A stretch of 64,000 nucleotides of DNA from Tractidigestivibacter sp050946515 (lineage in GTDB: Bacteria > Actinomycetota > Coriobacteriia > Coriobacteriales > Atopobiaceae), in assembly GCF_050946515.1 (NCBI RefSeq), contig NZ_JBMNUX010000003.1:173667-237666 (forward strand), written 5' to 3'. Below the pieces are notes generated by a model. The model searched no databases. It worked only from the letters and a program-made list of their open reading frames with translations, and was not told the origin of the DNA. The position numbers were made by a program, and so were the translations under genes. Positions 23,737 to 33,163 of this stretch are shown here, one piece after another. How positions within the stretch are numbered: position 1 is the first letter of the stretch; every line of letters starts with the position of its first letter.

Positions 23737-25875
23737 CTACCCCTCTTCAATGACGCCTTCTAGCAGCGGCGACAATGGTCCCTGCGAGACTATCGTAACC
23801 TTGTGCATGGCGCGGCTTATGGCCGTGTAGAGCCTGCGACGATAGAGCGGCTCGTCGGGATAGACCTCTGCTTGCGCGTCAGCCACAATAACGTGGTCAA
23901 ACTCCAAGCCCTTCGCCAATCTCAAGTCAAGCGACACAACGCCCGACTCAGGCAGAATCGAGTTGCGGTCAATCAGCTGCACGGGCTTTCCCAGCTGCTT
24001 TGCAATCCAGCGGGCGCGCGCGGCGTCAGCGGAGACGATGGCGACAAGCCCCTCTTCTTCCTTTGTCTCGTCGACAATGCGTCGCAGCTCAGAGACGTAG
24101 AGGTCGGGATTGCCATCGGGAACCTCAACAAGCTCGGGCCTTGTGCCCTCGCGATGAATAGAGCTGACCTTCGTGGCCGCGTCGGCCGGCATCAGGCTTG
24201 TGAACAGTGCCGTTATCTCGGGGCTCGAACGGTAGCTGGTCAGCAAGCGGCATTCTTCGACCTCTCCGTGGGTCTGAGCAAAGATGTCGCGAATCTGCTC
24301 CGGTGTTGCCGTACCCTCGCGAATTGCCTGGTTTTGGTCGCCCAGCAGCATGAAGTGGGCGCGTGGGAAATAGCGCGCCAGCACCAGAAGCTGAGTCACC
24401 GTGTAGTCCTGAACCTCGTCGATCATTACGTAGCGAGCCTTGCGGTCGCCGCCTCCGGCAACAAGAAGCCGCAGGTAGGTGACTTCGGCTGCGCTCAGAG
24501 CCTCTTTGCCAAGCAGGCGCATTCCAATGCGGTCAAAGCGCAGCCAGTCACACGCCTCGATGGAGTCGTGTGCGTCGGAGTAAAGGCTGCGCACGTAGGT
24601 GAGCGTGTAGGCGGCCACCTCTTTATCGTCCTCAGGGGAGATGGTTTGACCAAAGACCTCAACCTGGGCCTCCACGTCAAGCCCCAGCATCCTCTCCTGC
24701 ATCTCGTCCTTCTTGGAGAGCGCTGCGAACTTGCGCTCGAGGCGCTCATGCAGCTCGTCTTTCACCAGCGCGGTAAAGCGCGAGCCGATGGGGATAGTTG
24801 AATACTTGTTGATGGCGCCCTCAATCGAGGAAACCTTCAGCAACACCTCGCCGCCAGCCCTCTCTGAGCGAATCGGGCGCAGGTCGTCGGGCTCAATCGT
24901 CAGCGTGGCGATGCCTTCCTCAAGCCGCTTAAGCTCATTGGGATCGCCGTCGCGCCCGTCGTTTCTCTCGGAAAGCCCAAGCGAGGCCATGAACCCGCGC
25001 CATGTGAAGATGCGTGGGTTGGCCTCGCCCATGGTGGGGAGCACGGTGTCGATGTAGTGCCCGAAGACGTCGTTTGGCGTGAAGATCCATACCTGCTCTG
25101 GCTTCAGGGTCTTGCGCTCCTGGTAGAAGAGGTACGCAACGCGCTGCAGCAGCACGGACGTCTTTCCCGACCCTGCGATGCCGTTCACGATGAGCACAGG
25201 GACGTCCTCATGGCGAATGACCTCATTCTGCTCGCGCTGGATTGTGGCGGTGATTGCCTGCAGCTTCTTGGAGTGGTGCTTCTTCAGGGCGTTCAGCAGC
25301 AGCGAGTCCTGGATGGCCACGGTGGTGTCAAAGTATGAGTTCAGCCTGTTGGCCGTGATGTCAAATTGGCGGCGCAGCAACAGGTTAACGGTGCGCGTGC
25401 GACCGTTTACCTTGTAGGAGGTCTTGCCCATCTCCTGGTTGTAATAAGTCTCCGCGACAGGGCTTCGCCAGTCGACGACCATGGGATTTCTGTCGTTGTC
25501 GGTCATTCCGACGGTCCCGATGTAGATGTCACGCGCGGGCTTGCCAGGTCGCATCTCAAGCGTGACCTTGGCAAAGTATGGCTGGCGCAGAAGCAGCAGG
25601 ACGTCGCGCAGCTTCTCAACATTGAAGTCGTGGTGCTGGTTGTAGGCGTCGATGACCGAGTTCAAGGTCTCGATGGCGGCGAGCGATTCCATGACCTCGT
25701 CTGACTCGCCCATGGTGTCGGGGCGAATCTCCTCGCTCATGTCGATGAGGTCTTGGCGGGCGGCTGCATCACGAACCGCAAGGTCTTCCTGCAGCTGGTC
25801 GCGAAGTTCCTCCAGCTTGGCGTAGACCTCGTCGAGGTGTCGCTGTTCTTGCTCAAAGATCTGGTCGTGCTCCAT
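23737..25875 (-). CDS. helD: HelD/HelR-like UvrD-superfamily ATPase (RNA polymerase recycling)
   Basis: 712 residues. N-terminal coiled coil (residues 1-50, EQEQRHLDEVYAKLEELRDQ) is the HelD arm that reaches into the RNA polymerase channel. Next come VGMTDNDRNPMVVDWRSPVAE, typical of HelD, and Walker A IVNGIAGSGKTSVLLQR near residue 230. Walker B is YVMIDEVQDYT, motif III is LLGDQNQAI, and motifs V/VI are in the C terminus (LAKGLEFDHVIV, LYTAISRAMHKV). GGAGG before ATG 25875. Its role is to release stalled or rifampicin-bound polymerase; family-based inference. Confidence 0.9.
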   Translation of the reverse strand: MEHDQIFEQEQRHLDEVYAKLEELRDQLQEDLAVRDAAARQDLIDMSEEIRPDTMGESDEVMESLAAIETLNSVIDAYNQHHDFNVEKLRDVLLLLRQPYFAKVTLEMRPGKPARDIYIGTVGMTDNDRNPMVVDWRSPVAETYYNQEMGKTSYKVNGRTRTVNLLLRRQFDITANRLNSYFDTTVAIQDSLLLNALKKHHSKKLQAITATIQREQNEVIRHEDVPVLIVNGIAGSGKTSVLLQRVAYLFYQERKTLKPEQVWIFTPNDVFGHYIDTVLPTMGEANPRIFTWRGFMASLGLSERNDGRDGDPNELKRLEEGIATLTIEPDDLRPIRSERAGGEVLLKVSSIEGAINKYSTIPIGSRFTALVKDELHERLERKFAALSKKDEMQERMLGLDVEAQVEVFGQTISPEDDKEVAAYTLTYVRSLYSDAHDSIEACDWLRFDRIGMRLLGKEALSAAEVTYLRLLVAGGGDRKARYVMIDEVQDYTVTQLLVLARYFPRAHFMLLGDQNQAIREGTATPEQIRDIFAQTHGEVEECRLLTSYRSSPEITALFTSLMPADAATKVSSIHREGTRPELVEVPDGNPDLYVSELRRIVDETKEEEGLVAIVSADAARARWIAKQLGKPVQLIDRNSILPESGVVSLDLRLAKGLEFDHVIVADAQAEVYPDEPLYRRRLYTAISRAMHKVTIVSQGPLSPLLEGVIEEG

Positions 25876-26035
25876 GCGTCCTCCTGGCAGAGCTGCCTAT
25901 GGTAAAAACGTAGCTAACTATCGTAGCGCATTGGAGCCGAGCGCATGTTGGTCGCTCGGCGGCAGGTCAATTGGCCGAGCGAGAAGGGCGCACCCGAGAA
26001 GGGCTGCGTCGGCTCAAGGGGGTCGCTCAGCGCCG

Positions 26036-26620
26036 CTAGTCGCAGGCCTCCTGAATGCGGCGGCGAAGCTCGTCTATCCCCGTGCCCTTCTGGGCAGAGG
26101 TGATGACCATCTGCTGCGGGTCAACCTCTAGCTGACGAGCAAGCAGGGCCTCTTGCTGCGACGCCTTGCTGCGGCTGAGCTTGTCGGCCTTGGTGAGGGC
26201 GACCACAAACGGGAGCTCGTTCTCCTTCAAGAACGAAATCATGTCCTGGTCAAGGCTCTGCGCCTCCAGGCGGATGTCCACCAGCGCAATCACCAGGTTG
26301 AAGCTGCGGTCTTGCGAGAAGTACCCCGAGATGAGGTCTGCCCAGCGCTGGCGCTCCTTGGCCGAGACGCGCGCAAAGCCGTAGCCGGGAAGGTCGACAA
26401 AGCTGATTCCGTCGGCCTCGAAGAAGTTCACGTTGGCGGTCTTTCCTGGCTGTGCGGAGACCTTTGCCAAGGCCTTTCTGCCCAGAAGCTTGTTCAGGAG
26501 GGAGGACTTTCCCACGTTCGACCTGCCGACAAAGGCAACCTCGGGCGTCGTCGGCTGGGGAAGGGATTCCACCGTGCCGTACGAAGCCACAAAGCGTGCG
26601 TTGTTCAGGTTGAGTGCCAT
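26036..26620 (-). CDS. engB: Ribosome-biogenesis GTPase YsxC/EngB
   Basis: 194 residues, TrmE-Era-EngA-YihA GTPase. G1 is FVGRSNVGKSSLLN, G2 SAQPGKTANVNFF, G3 DLPGYGFA, G4 LTKADK, G5 ITSAQK. Required for late assembly of the 50S subunit in bacteria. ATG 26620 follows GAGGAGG. Upstream (26621-26843) is a 223-bp divergent promoter region shared with dltA; it holds a CTTAAGGCGCC near-palindrome at 26700. Confidence 0.95.
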   Translation of the reverse strand: MALNLNNARFVASYGTVESLPQPTTPEVAFVGRSNVGKSSLLNKLLGRKALAKVSAQPGKTANVNFFEADGISFVDLPGYGFARVSAKERQRWADLISGYFSQDRSFNLVIALVDIRLEAQSLDQDMISFLKENELPFVVALTKADKLSRSKASQQEALLARQLEVDPQQMVITSAQKGTGIDELRRRIQEACD

Positions 26621-26843
26621 GGCTGCCTCCTCGATGCTCGAGCTGTCATTCTACCCAATGACCGAATCGAGTACGAATAATCTCCTTCCCTCAAATCTAC
26701 TTAAGGCGCCTTTTAAGGATGTAGCAGAGGCGTGATGATTCGGCTCTCGTTATCGGCATGTTAAAACCCCGTTCAATAATGCCCACTTAGCGATGAAAGT
26801 GCATAGAACTAGGGCGCAAGTATCTGCATGGGATGGGTTTGAT

Positions 26844-28391
26844 ATGACAAACGAGCTGCTCCAAAGTGTGGTCTCAACTGTCCGGTCAACTCCCGACGCC
26901 GTGGCGTACGAGGTGGAAGGGGAGGGACGCACCACCTATCAGGAGCTTTGGGCGATGTCGTGCTCCGTTGCTCGTGCGCTCCTTTCCCAGACCGACGGCC
27001 AATCTCCCGTGATGGTGCTCGGTCGCAAGTCTGCCTCAACCGTCGCCTGCTTTTTGGGCTGCCTCATGAGCGGCCACGCCTACGTGCCGGTTGACGCAGA
27101 GCTGCCCGCTGCGCGCATCAGCTCCATCGCCTCTCAGATTGCCGGCGTGCTGGTGCTCTCGACCGTCGAGATGTCAGACGAGCTCGAAAGCCTCATACCC
27201 GCAGGGTCGGTCCTCGACGCCCGCGCGATAGCCAACAGCGCCGCGCGCGAGAAGGTCGAGCCGCCTACCGAGGACCTCTGGGTATCGGGCGAGCGGACCC
27301 AGTACATCATCTTCACGTCTGGCTCCACCGGACGGCCCAAGGGCATCGAGGTCAGCGCGGCAAACGTTGCAAACTTTATGCGCTGGCTGGATGGATTCCC
27401 GGTCATCTCAAAGGGCGGCCAAGTGTTTCTCGACCAGGCGCCCTACTCGTTTGACCTCTCTGAATATGAGCTGGTGGGCGCCCTCTCCACCGGCGGCTGC
27501 CTTCATGCTCTGCCCGCCTCCAAGCTGCGCGACCACGCCGCGCTCCTGAAAGACCTCGACGGCGCGGGCATCACGGTGTGGGTCTCGACGCCCTCCTTCG
27601 CCGACTTCTGCCTCACGAGCTCGAAGTTCTCCGAGCGGGTGCTGCCCGACGTGCGGCTGTTTCTCTTCTGCGGCGAGACGCTGCACCATACCACGGTCGA
27701 GGCCTTGGCCAAGCGCTTCCCGCGCGCCCTTGTGGCGAATACCTACGGTCCCACCGAATCCACCGTGGCAGTGACCTTTGGCCTTATCGGGCCTCGCGAC
27801 CTGGCCGACCCCGCGCCGCTTCACGTGGGCGTGGCGCGCCCGGGCACCGAGATCCGCATCATCGACCGCAAGACGGGCGCCCTGTGCCCCACGGGCATCT
27901 CCGGCGAGATCATAATCGTGGGCGACACCGTCGCGAAGGGCTACTTCGAGAACCCCGAGAAGACCCGCGCGGCCTTCTTCATGTCGCGCATGTCTGACGG
28001 CACTCCCGCCCGCGCCTATCGCACCGGCGACGTCGGCCACCTGGACTCAAGGGGCCGGCTCCACTGCGAGGGCCGCCTGGACTCGTTCATCAAGCTCAAC
28101 GGCTTCCGCATCGAGCTGGGCGAGGTGGAGGGCACTCTCGAGGGCCTCTCAGGCGTCAAGCAGGCGGCGGTCGTCGCGGTCAAGAAGGGCGGCCGCGTCC
28201 ATCACTTGCAGGCCTTCGTCGTCCTCGACCAGCGCGAACCCTCTGAGGACTTTGCCGCAAAGCGCGCCATCAAGACCCAGCTCTCCTCGCACCTGCCCTC
28301 CTACATGGTTCCGCGCGTGGTCAGCATCCTGGACGAGATGCCCCTCACGGCGAACGGCAAGGTCAATCGCAAGGCGCTGGTGGGGGCATAG
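26844..28391 (+). CDS. dltA: D-alanine:D-alanyl carrier protein ligase DltA
   Basis: 515 residues, ANL adenylating enzyme that activates D-Ala and loads it onto DltC. A3 P-loop FTSGSTGRPKGIE near residue 163; A4/A5 region QAPYSFDLSEYELVGAL, NTYGPTESTVAVTFG; A7 YRTGDVGHLD; A8 RLDSFIKLNGFRIELGEVE; A10 Lys in TANGKVNRKAL. PYSFDLS is the DltA-specific form. ATG 26844 taken because MTNELLQ aligns with the family start; ribosome site GGATGGG is modest. First gene of dltABCD, overlapping in reading units with only 3 bp to dltB. Confidence 0.93.
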   Translation: MTNELLQSVVSTVRSTPDAVAYEVEGEGRTTYQELWAMSCSVARALLSQTDGQSPVMVLGRKSASTVACFLGCLMSGHAYVPVDAELPAARISSIASQIAGVLVLSTVEMSDELESLIPAGSVLDARAIANSAAREKVEPPTEDLWVSGERTQYIIFTSGSTGRPKGIEVSAANVANFMRWLDGFPVISKGGQVFLDQAPYSFDLSEYELVGALSTGGCLHALPASKLRDHAALLKDLDGAGITVWVSTPSFADFCLTSSKFSERVLPDVRLFLFCGETLHHTTVEALAKRFPRALVANTYGPTESTVAVTFGLIGPRDLADPAPLHVGVARPGTEIRIIDRKTGALCPTGISGEIIIVGDTVAKGYFENPEKTRAAFFMSRMSDGTPARAYRTGDVGHLDSRGRLHCEGRLDSFIKLNGFRIELGEVEGTLEGLSGVKQAAVVAVKKGGRVHHLQAFVVLDQREPSEDFAAKRAIKTQLSSHLPSYMVPRVVSILDEMPLTANGKVNRKALVGA

Positions 28392-28394
28392 CGC

Positions 28395-29558
28395 ATGTCG
28401 TTTTTTGCCGACCCAAGCTTCTACGTGCTGCTCGTTCCGATAATAGGCGTGGCCGCGGCGCTGGGACTCACCGAGCACCCCCTGCGCCGCTACGGGCTTG
28501 CCGTTTCCATCCTGATGGTCTTCCTGCTCTTTTGCGAGACGCTCGAGCAGGGTCTGGCCTTTCTCGCCTTCCTTGCGCTGGCGACGCTCTCCACGCGCTG
28601 GCTTCTGGCCAAGCCCGACTCGGGGGCGCGCTACGGCACGGCCCTCGCCCTTACGCTGACCCCGCTCGTCTCGTACAAGCTGGGGTCGGTCTTCGACCAG
28701 AACCTCCTTGGCTTCTCGGGCGTCTCATACGTAACCTTCAAGGCCATCCAGGTGATCATCGAGGTGCATGGCGGCCTTATCAAAGGCATGTCGTTCTCTG
28801 ACTACCTCTACTTTCTCGTCTTCTTCCCGACGTTCACCTCAGGGCCAATTGACCGCAGCCGCCGCTTCGAGCAGGACGCACGCAAGACGTGGACCCGCGA
28901 CGAGTATGCGGGGCTTCTTGGCCGTGGCCTGTTGCTGATCCTTGCCGGGATGCTCTACAAGCTCGTGGTGGCGACGCTGATCCACCGCAGCTATTCGCCG
29001 CAGCCGCTCGGCGACGGCACCGGCTTTGCCTACCAGCTCATGTGCGCCTACCAGTACGCGGGATACCTCTTCTTCGACTTCGCCGGCTACAGCATGATGG
29101 TCATGGGCGTGAGCTACTGCCTGGGCATTCGCACCCCTCGCAACTTCCGAGCGCCCTTCGTGGCCGTGGACATCAAAGATTTCTGGAACCGCTGGCACAT
29201 CACGCTGTCGTTTTGGCTGCGCGATTTTGTCTTTATGCGCTTTGTCCGCTTCTCGATAAAGCACAAGCTCGTGAAGGGCCGCCTTGCCAACGCGCAGCTA
29301 GGATATCTTGTAAACATGCTGCTCATGGGCTTCTGGCATGGAGTTACCATCGACTACATAGCCTACGGCCTGTTCCACGGCGTGTTGCTCGCCTTGACGG
29401 AGCGCTATCAGAAGAAGTCGGCGTTCTACAAGGCGCACAAGAACGACAACTGGTACCGCGTCCTCTCGTGGTTTGTGACCATGCAGCTCGTGGTGTTCAG
29501 CTTCGCTATATTCTCGGGACAGATTTCAATGCTCGTGGAAGGAGCACTTAATGGCTAA
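28395..29558 (+). CDS. dltB: MBOAT-family D-alanyl transferase DltB
   Basis: 387 residues, about 10-11 hydrophobic segments. MBOAT features: VFFPTFTSGPIDRSRRFEQD, FDFAGYSMMVMGVSYCLGI, NRWHITLSFWLRDFVFMRF and the catalytic His in LLMGFWHGV near residue 315. DltB moves D-Ala from DltC across the membrane toward lipoteichoic acid. Starts 3 bp after dltA and overlaps dltC by 8 nt. Confidence 0.94.
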   Translation: MSFFADPSFYVLLVPIIGVAAALGLTEHPLRRYGLAVSILMVFLLFCETLEQGLAFLAFLALATLSTRWLLAKPDSGARYGTALALTLTPLVSYKLGSVFDQNLLGFSGVSYVTFKAIQVIIEVHGGLIKGMSFSDYLYFLVFFPTFTSGPIDRSRRFEQDARKTWTRDEYAGLLGRGLLLILAGMLYKLVVATLIHRSYSPQPLGDGTGFAYQLMCAYQYAGYLFFDFAGYSMMVMGVSYCLGIRTPRNFRAPFVAVDIKDFWNRWHITLSFWLRDFVFMRFVRFSIKHKLVKGRLANAQLGYLVNMLLMGFWHGVTIDYIAYGLFHGVLLALTERYQKKSAFYKAHKNDNWYRVLSWFVTMQLVVFSFAIFSGQISMLVEGALNG

Positions 29559-29805
29559 GCTTTCCCATGATGAGCTGACCGATCAGATGCTGGACCTTCT
29601 CGTGGAGGTCTGCGGCGATGACGCGGTCCGCGACCATCGCGACGAGGACCTCTTTGAGCTTGGGCTTCTTGACTCCATGGCGGCAATCGAGCTTCTCGTG
29701 GGCATCGAGGAGAACTTCGGAGTGCGCATCGAGCCCACTGAGCTGCCGCGCGAGGAGATGAACACCGCAAACAAGATCATCGACCAAGTGGAAAAGCGGA
29801 TCTAG
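29551..29805 (+). CDS. dltC: D-alanyl carrier protein DltC
   Basis: 84 residues, four-helix carrier. The phosphopantetheine Ser lies in LFELGLLDSMAAIELLVGIE (D-S-M) near residue 43. Acidic helix II/III interface is typical. ATG 29551 overlaps the end of dltB by 8 nt; dltD starts 1 bp after its stop. Requires a phosphopantetheinyl transferase; an AcpS-like gene lies 8 kb away at 37622. Confidence 0.94.
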   Translation: MAKLSHDELTDQMLDLLVEVCGDDAVRDHRDEDLFELGLLDSMAAIELLVGIEENFGVRIEPTELPREEMNTANKIIDQVEKRI

Positions 29806-29806
29806 C

Positions 29807-31033
29807 ATGAGCGGTCGCACCCTTCTCCGTGCGGTTCTCGCGGGTCTCGCCGCGGCAGCCGTCGCCTTGGGCGTCTACCTCGGCTTCATCCTGCCGCAAA
29901 GCGGCCGCGCCGACGAGTCGCGCCTCTACGACTACACCTATGCCTCGGGCAAGTCAGAAAACGTCGACTTCGTGTTGGCCAACAAGTCGTCCGACGGCAT
30001 CCTGTGCTTTGGCTCTTCGGAGTTCTACATCTCTAAGGACACGGTGGCCGAGTGCCCGCAGGCGGTCTTTGGCGAGGACAACTACTGCGGCGTCGACATG
30101 ACCTACATTGGCGAGGGCTACGACCAGAGCCTCTGGCAGGCCATCGCAGAGGGCGCCTACGCGGGCTCGAGCGACGAGAAGAAGGTCGTCCTCTTTGTCT
30201 CTCCGCAGTGGTTCTTCCAGGGCAACGGCGACCAGGACAAGTTCTACACCAAGTTCAGCTACACGCTGTACTCCCGCTTCTGCGACAACCCTGACATCTC
30301 GGACGAGACGAAGGAGTACGTGCGCCAGCGGGTGCTTGCGCTGGGCGTCGACGAGACCACGGTGTCCGCCGCCAACGACGACACGGCCTTGGACTGGATA
30401 AACGACCAGGTCTACACGCTGAGCGACTCGCTCTCCCTGCGCACCAAGATCAGCAACATCGTGTCGGTCTCGCCCAAGAAGAGCGCAACGAGGGTCGCCG
30501 GGCAAGACACCGGCGAGCCCGACTGGGAGGCGCTGCTTGTGCAGGCGACGGCGGACGGCGACGCGTCCACCTCGTCGAACGACTACGGGATCCTCGACAG
30601 CTACTGGGAGAAGAACGGCAGCTATCGCAAGGAGGCCACCCAGAACTTCCACGAGGCGGACGAGGAGTACGCCGACTTCTCCTGCTTCTTGGACGTGGCG
30701 AACGAGTGCGGCCTCGAGGCGCTCGTGGTGATCCTGCCGGTGCACGGCCAGTGGTACGACCTGTGCGGGTTCTCTTCCGAGGAGCGCCAGTCCTACTACC
30801 AGAAGATTCGCGACATCTGCGACGAGCATGGGGTGGCGTACGCGGACTTCTCGAGCTGCGAGTACGAGAAGTACTTCCTGTGCGACACGGTGCATCCCGG
30901 ATGGCGCGGCTGGGTGCACATCGAAGAGGCCATCTACGACTTCGCCAACGACACCGACGACCAGTGGCTGGGCGGCGCAAACTACGGAGTCGCCGAGGGC
31001 CTGGGGGAGGAGGCCTCGACGGATGGCCAGTAA
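29807..31033 (+). CDS. dltD: D-alanyl-lipoteichoic acid biosynthesis protein DltD
   Basis: 408 residues. One N-terminal TM anchor (about 8-27), then an extracellular SGNH-like esterase domain: nucleophile in LCFGSSEFYIS (G-S-S-E), oxyanion region LFVSPQWFFQG, and the D-x-x-H pair in CDTVHPGWRGW near residue 362. DltD works with DltB in the last step of D-alanine transfer. The 31023 gene starts within its last four codons. Confidence 0.93.
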   Translation: MSGRTLLRAVLAGLAAAAVALGVYLGFILPQSGRADESRLYDYTYASGKSENVDFVLANKSSDGILCFGSSEFYISKDTVAECPQAVFGEDNYCGVDMTYIGEGYDQSLWQAIAEGAYAGSSDEKKVVLFVSPQWFFQGNGDQDKFYTKFSYTLYSRFCDNPDISDETKEYVRQRVLALGVDETTVSAANDDTALDWINDQVYTLSDSLSLRTKISNIVSVSPKKSATRVAGQDTGEPDWEALLVQATADGDASTSSNDYGILDSYWEKNGSYRKEATQNFHEADEEYADFSCFLDVANECGLEALVVILPVHGQWYDLCGFSSEERQSYYQKIRDICDEHGVAYADFSSCEYEKYFLCDTVHPGWRGWVHIEEAIYDFANDTDDQWLGGANYGVAEGLGEEASTDGQ

Positions 31034-31223
31034 GACGCCCGACTTTAGGCGCGAGCCCATCAAAGCGTGCGTGGCGGCGGTGCGAAGCTACTTCGAGGAG
31101 CGCGAGTGGCTGCTCTGCATCGTCTGCGCCATCGGCGTTGCGGCTGGCGTGCTCGTGCTAGTGTGGTTTCTCGCGTTCTCCGGCCTTAACGAGCCGGTGC
31201 AGTTTATCTATGACAGCTTCTAA
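31023..31223 (+). CDS. dltX: DltX-like microprotein at the 3' end of the dlt operon
   Basis: 66 residues: a polar N-terminal 28, one TM segment (about 30-52) and the C-terminal motif EPVQFIYDSF. DltX proteins are 40-60 residues with one TM helix and an invariant F-x-Y-x-x-F tail, whose Tyr is proposed to carry D-Ala from DltB. In known operons dltX precedes dltA; here it follows dltD, with ATG 31023 overlapping the dltD stop by 11 nt. N-terminal extension is longer than usual. No dltX-like frame exists before dltA. Confidence 0.78.
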   Translation: MASKTPDFRREPIKACVAAVRSYFEEREWLLCIVCAIGVAAGVLVLVWFLAFSGLNEPVQFIYDSF

Positions 31224-31243
31224 GCGCCTTTGGGGAGGTCAGC

Positions 31244-33076
31244 GTGCTCAACAAGAAGAAACGTGACGAGAAGAAGGGCTCCGGCGCCTCGCCGGCGCGC
31301 CTTCCCCTCTGGGTCACGTTTCTGGCTGCCGCCGTTGTTGCCTTGTCGGCAGGCCTTCTGGCATGGGGCGTCCCTTGGGCAAAGGAGGCTTGGCGCGAGG
31401 AGGGTGCCGTCGTCAATCAAGAGGTGGCAGACGGCGAGGACGGGAGCGTCCCTAGCGACGACAGCGGCAGTGGAAGCGAGGTCGACGAGCCCGGCACGCC
31501 TGACGTCGTCTACGAGGACCCCGGAGGGCTCGACGAGAATGGCGACTCGTCCGGCGACGGGACCGTCGGCTTAGACGAGCAAGAGGTTCCTGAAGATGCG
31601 GTCCCCGAGGGCCAGGAGTCAGACGACGCGTCTTTGCAGCAGGCTCTCGACGAGTACCTTCAGAACAACTACGAAGCGGCCGGCCTTCCTGGCGTCGCCG
31701 TGGCCGTCGTGGACTCCGACGGCATTCGCTACATGGGAACCTTCGGGGATTGCACGAGCGAGAGCGACACCTTCACCATTGGGTCGCTTTCGAAGTCGTT
31801 CACCGCGGTTGCCATTATGCAGCTGGTGCAGGAGGGCGCGGTAAGCCTGGACGCGCCGGCATCCCTCTACGTTCCCGGCCTCAACCTGCCCGACTCGGTC
31901 ACCGTGCGCTCGCTTCTCAACCAGACGAGCGGCTTTGGCTACTATGACTCGCTTTCCGAGGCGAGCGTGGGCGAGACGTCGGGGCAGTTCTCGTACTCGA
32001 ACGCGAACTACGACCTTCTAGGGAAGATCATCGAGAACGTCTCGGGAATGAGCTACGCGGAATACCTCGACAAGAACATCTTCGAGCCTCTGGGAATGTC
32101 TGACAGCTCGGCCACCGTCGAGGCGCGCGCGGAGGCCTTGGGTCACAGGAACTACTTTGGCTTTGCGGTGGACGACGGCTACGTGCACGTTGACTCTAAT
32201 GACTCGTGGGGCACTGCGTCTTCGGGCTACGTCTGCTCGAGCGTTGAGGACATGGCCACCTACCTGCAGATGTATCTGCGCGGCGGCGAGGACGTGCTCG
32301 ACTCGACCTCGGTTGACGAGATGTTCTTCTCCAACGTGCCCGACCCCGATGGCGACACCTTCTACGGGATGGGCTGGACGATGTACTACTGGGAGGACGG
32401 CGAGGTGGTCCTCTCGCATGCGGGGCAGGTGGAGAACGCCGTCGCGCAGATGGTCATCATCCCTGGTCGTGACATCGGCATCATCGTGCTGGGCGACGAG
32501 TCTGACTACTTCGGCGGCAACGCGGCGTTCTGGGAGCTTTCCGACGCCGTGCTTGACATCGCCGTGGGGAGCAGCGACGTGCCATCGATCAGCTCCGAGG
32601 TTCGCAGCCAGTGGCATCTTGAGGTAAACCTCCAGCTTGCGGGCATCTTGGTGATCGCTGCGCTGCCAATTGCGCTTTTCGGATGGTGGCGGCGCCGGCT
32701 TGAGCGGGAACCCGAGCTTGTGAGCTGGGCTGTTCTTGTGGGCGTCCATGTGATCTTGCCGATCGTGCTTTGGTGGATGCCCTCTACGTGGGAGGTCAAG
32801 TGGCGCGACCTCATCGCCTTTGTGCCGGACGTCGCGCTGGTGCTCATTGTTGCCATCGCCCTCCTCGTTGGGTGCGGCTTGGCAAAGGCCTTCGTGCTCG
32901 TGCGGAGGCATCGCGACGAGGGAAGGCGACGGCGCGACGACACTGCGGTTGAGCTGCTTGGAGGGTCGGATGCTCCGGGGCAGCCCGGCGACGCGGAAGG
33001 GCCAGACGGCGAGGGCCCTTCGGACGGAGAGGATGCACCGCACGCCTCGGACGGCGGCGATAATGCTACCGCTTGA
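31244..33076 (+). CDS. Membrane-bound beta-lactamase-family serine hydrolase (FmtA/PbpE-like)
   Basis: 610 residues. N-terminal TM (about 22-45), a long acidic linker (about 50-130, rich in Asp, Glu, Gly, Ser), then a class C beta-lactamase/DD-peptidase domain: S-x-x-K in GSLSKSFTAVAIMQ near residue 180, Y-S-N in FSYSNANYDLLG, and H-A-G in VLSHAGQVENA. The C-terminal part adds three TM segments (about 463-485, 500-515, 530-552) and a charged Gly/Asp tail. FmtA of Staphylococcus removes D-Ala from teichoic acids; location 20 bp behind dltX makes a D-alanyl esterase or peptidase role plausible. Confidence 0.82.
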   Translation: MLNKKKRDEKKGSGASPARLPLWVTFLAAAVVALSAGLLAWGVPWAKEAWREEGAVVNQEVADGEDGSVPSDDSGSGSEVDEPGTPDVVYEDPGGLDENGDSSGDGTVGLDEQEVPEDAVPEGQESDDASLQQALDEYLQNNYEAAGLPGVAVAVVDSDGIRYMGTFGDCTSESDTFTIGSLSKSFTAVAIMQLVQEGAVSLDAPASLYVPGLNLPDSVTVRSLLNQTSGFGYYDSLSEASVGETSGQFSYSNANYDLLGKIIENVSGMSYAEYLDKNIFEPLGMSDSSATVEARAEALGHRNYFGFAVDDGYVHVDSNDSWGTASSGYVCSSVEDMATYLQMYLRGGEDVLDSTSVDEMFFSNVPDPDGDTFYGMGWTMYYWEDGEVVLSHAGQVENAVAQMVIIPGRDIGIIVLGDESDYFGGNAAFWELSDAVLDIAVGSSDVPSISSEVRSQWHLEVNLQLAGILVIAALPIALFGWWRRRLEREPELVSWAVLVGVHVILPIVLWWMPSTWEVKWRDLIAFVPDVALVLIVAIALLVGCGLAKAFVLVRRHRDEGRRRRDDTAVELLGGSDAPGQPGDAEGPDGEGPSDGEDAPHASDGGDNATA

Positions 33077-33163
33077 TTGCCGATTTTTGGCACTGTGCTG
33101 ACGGCTGCCGCGCGTGGGGTAGACTTCTCAAAAATCATATGCTCTACCTGCGAAGGGGGTTCC

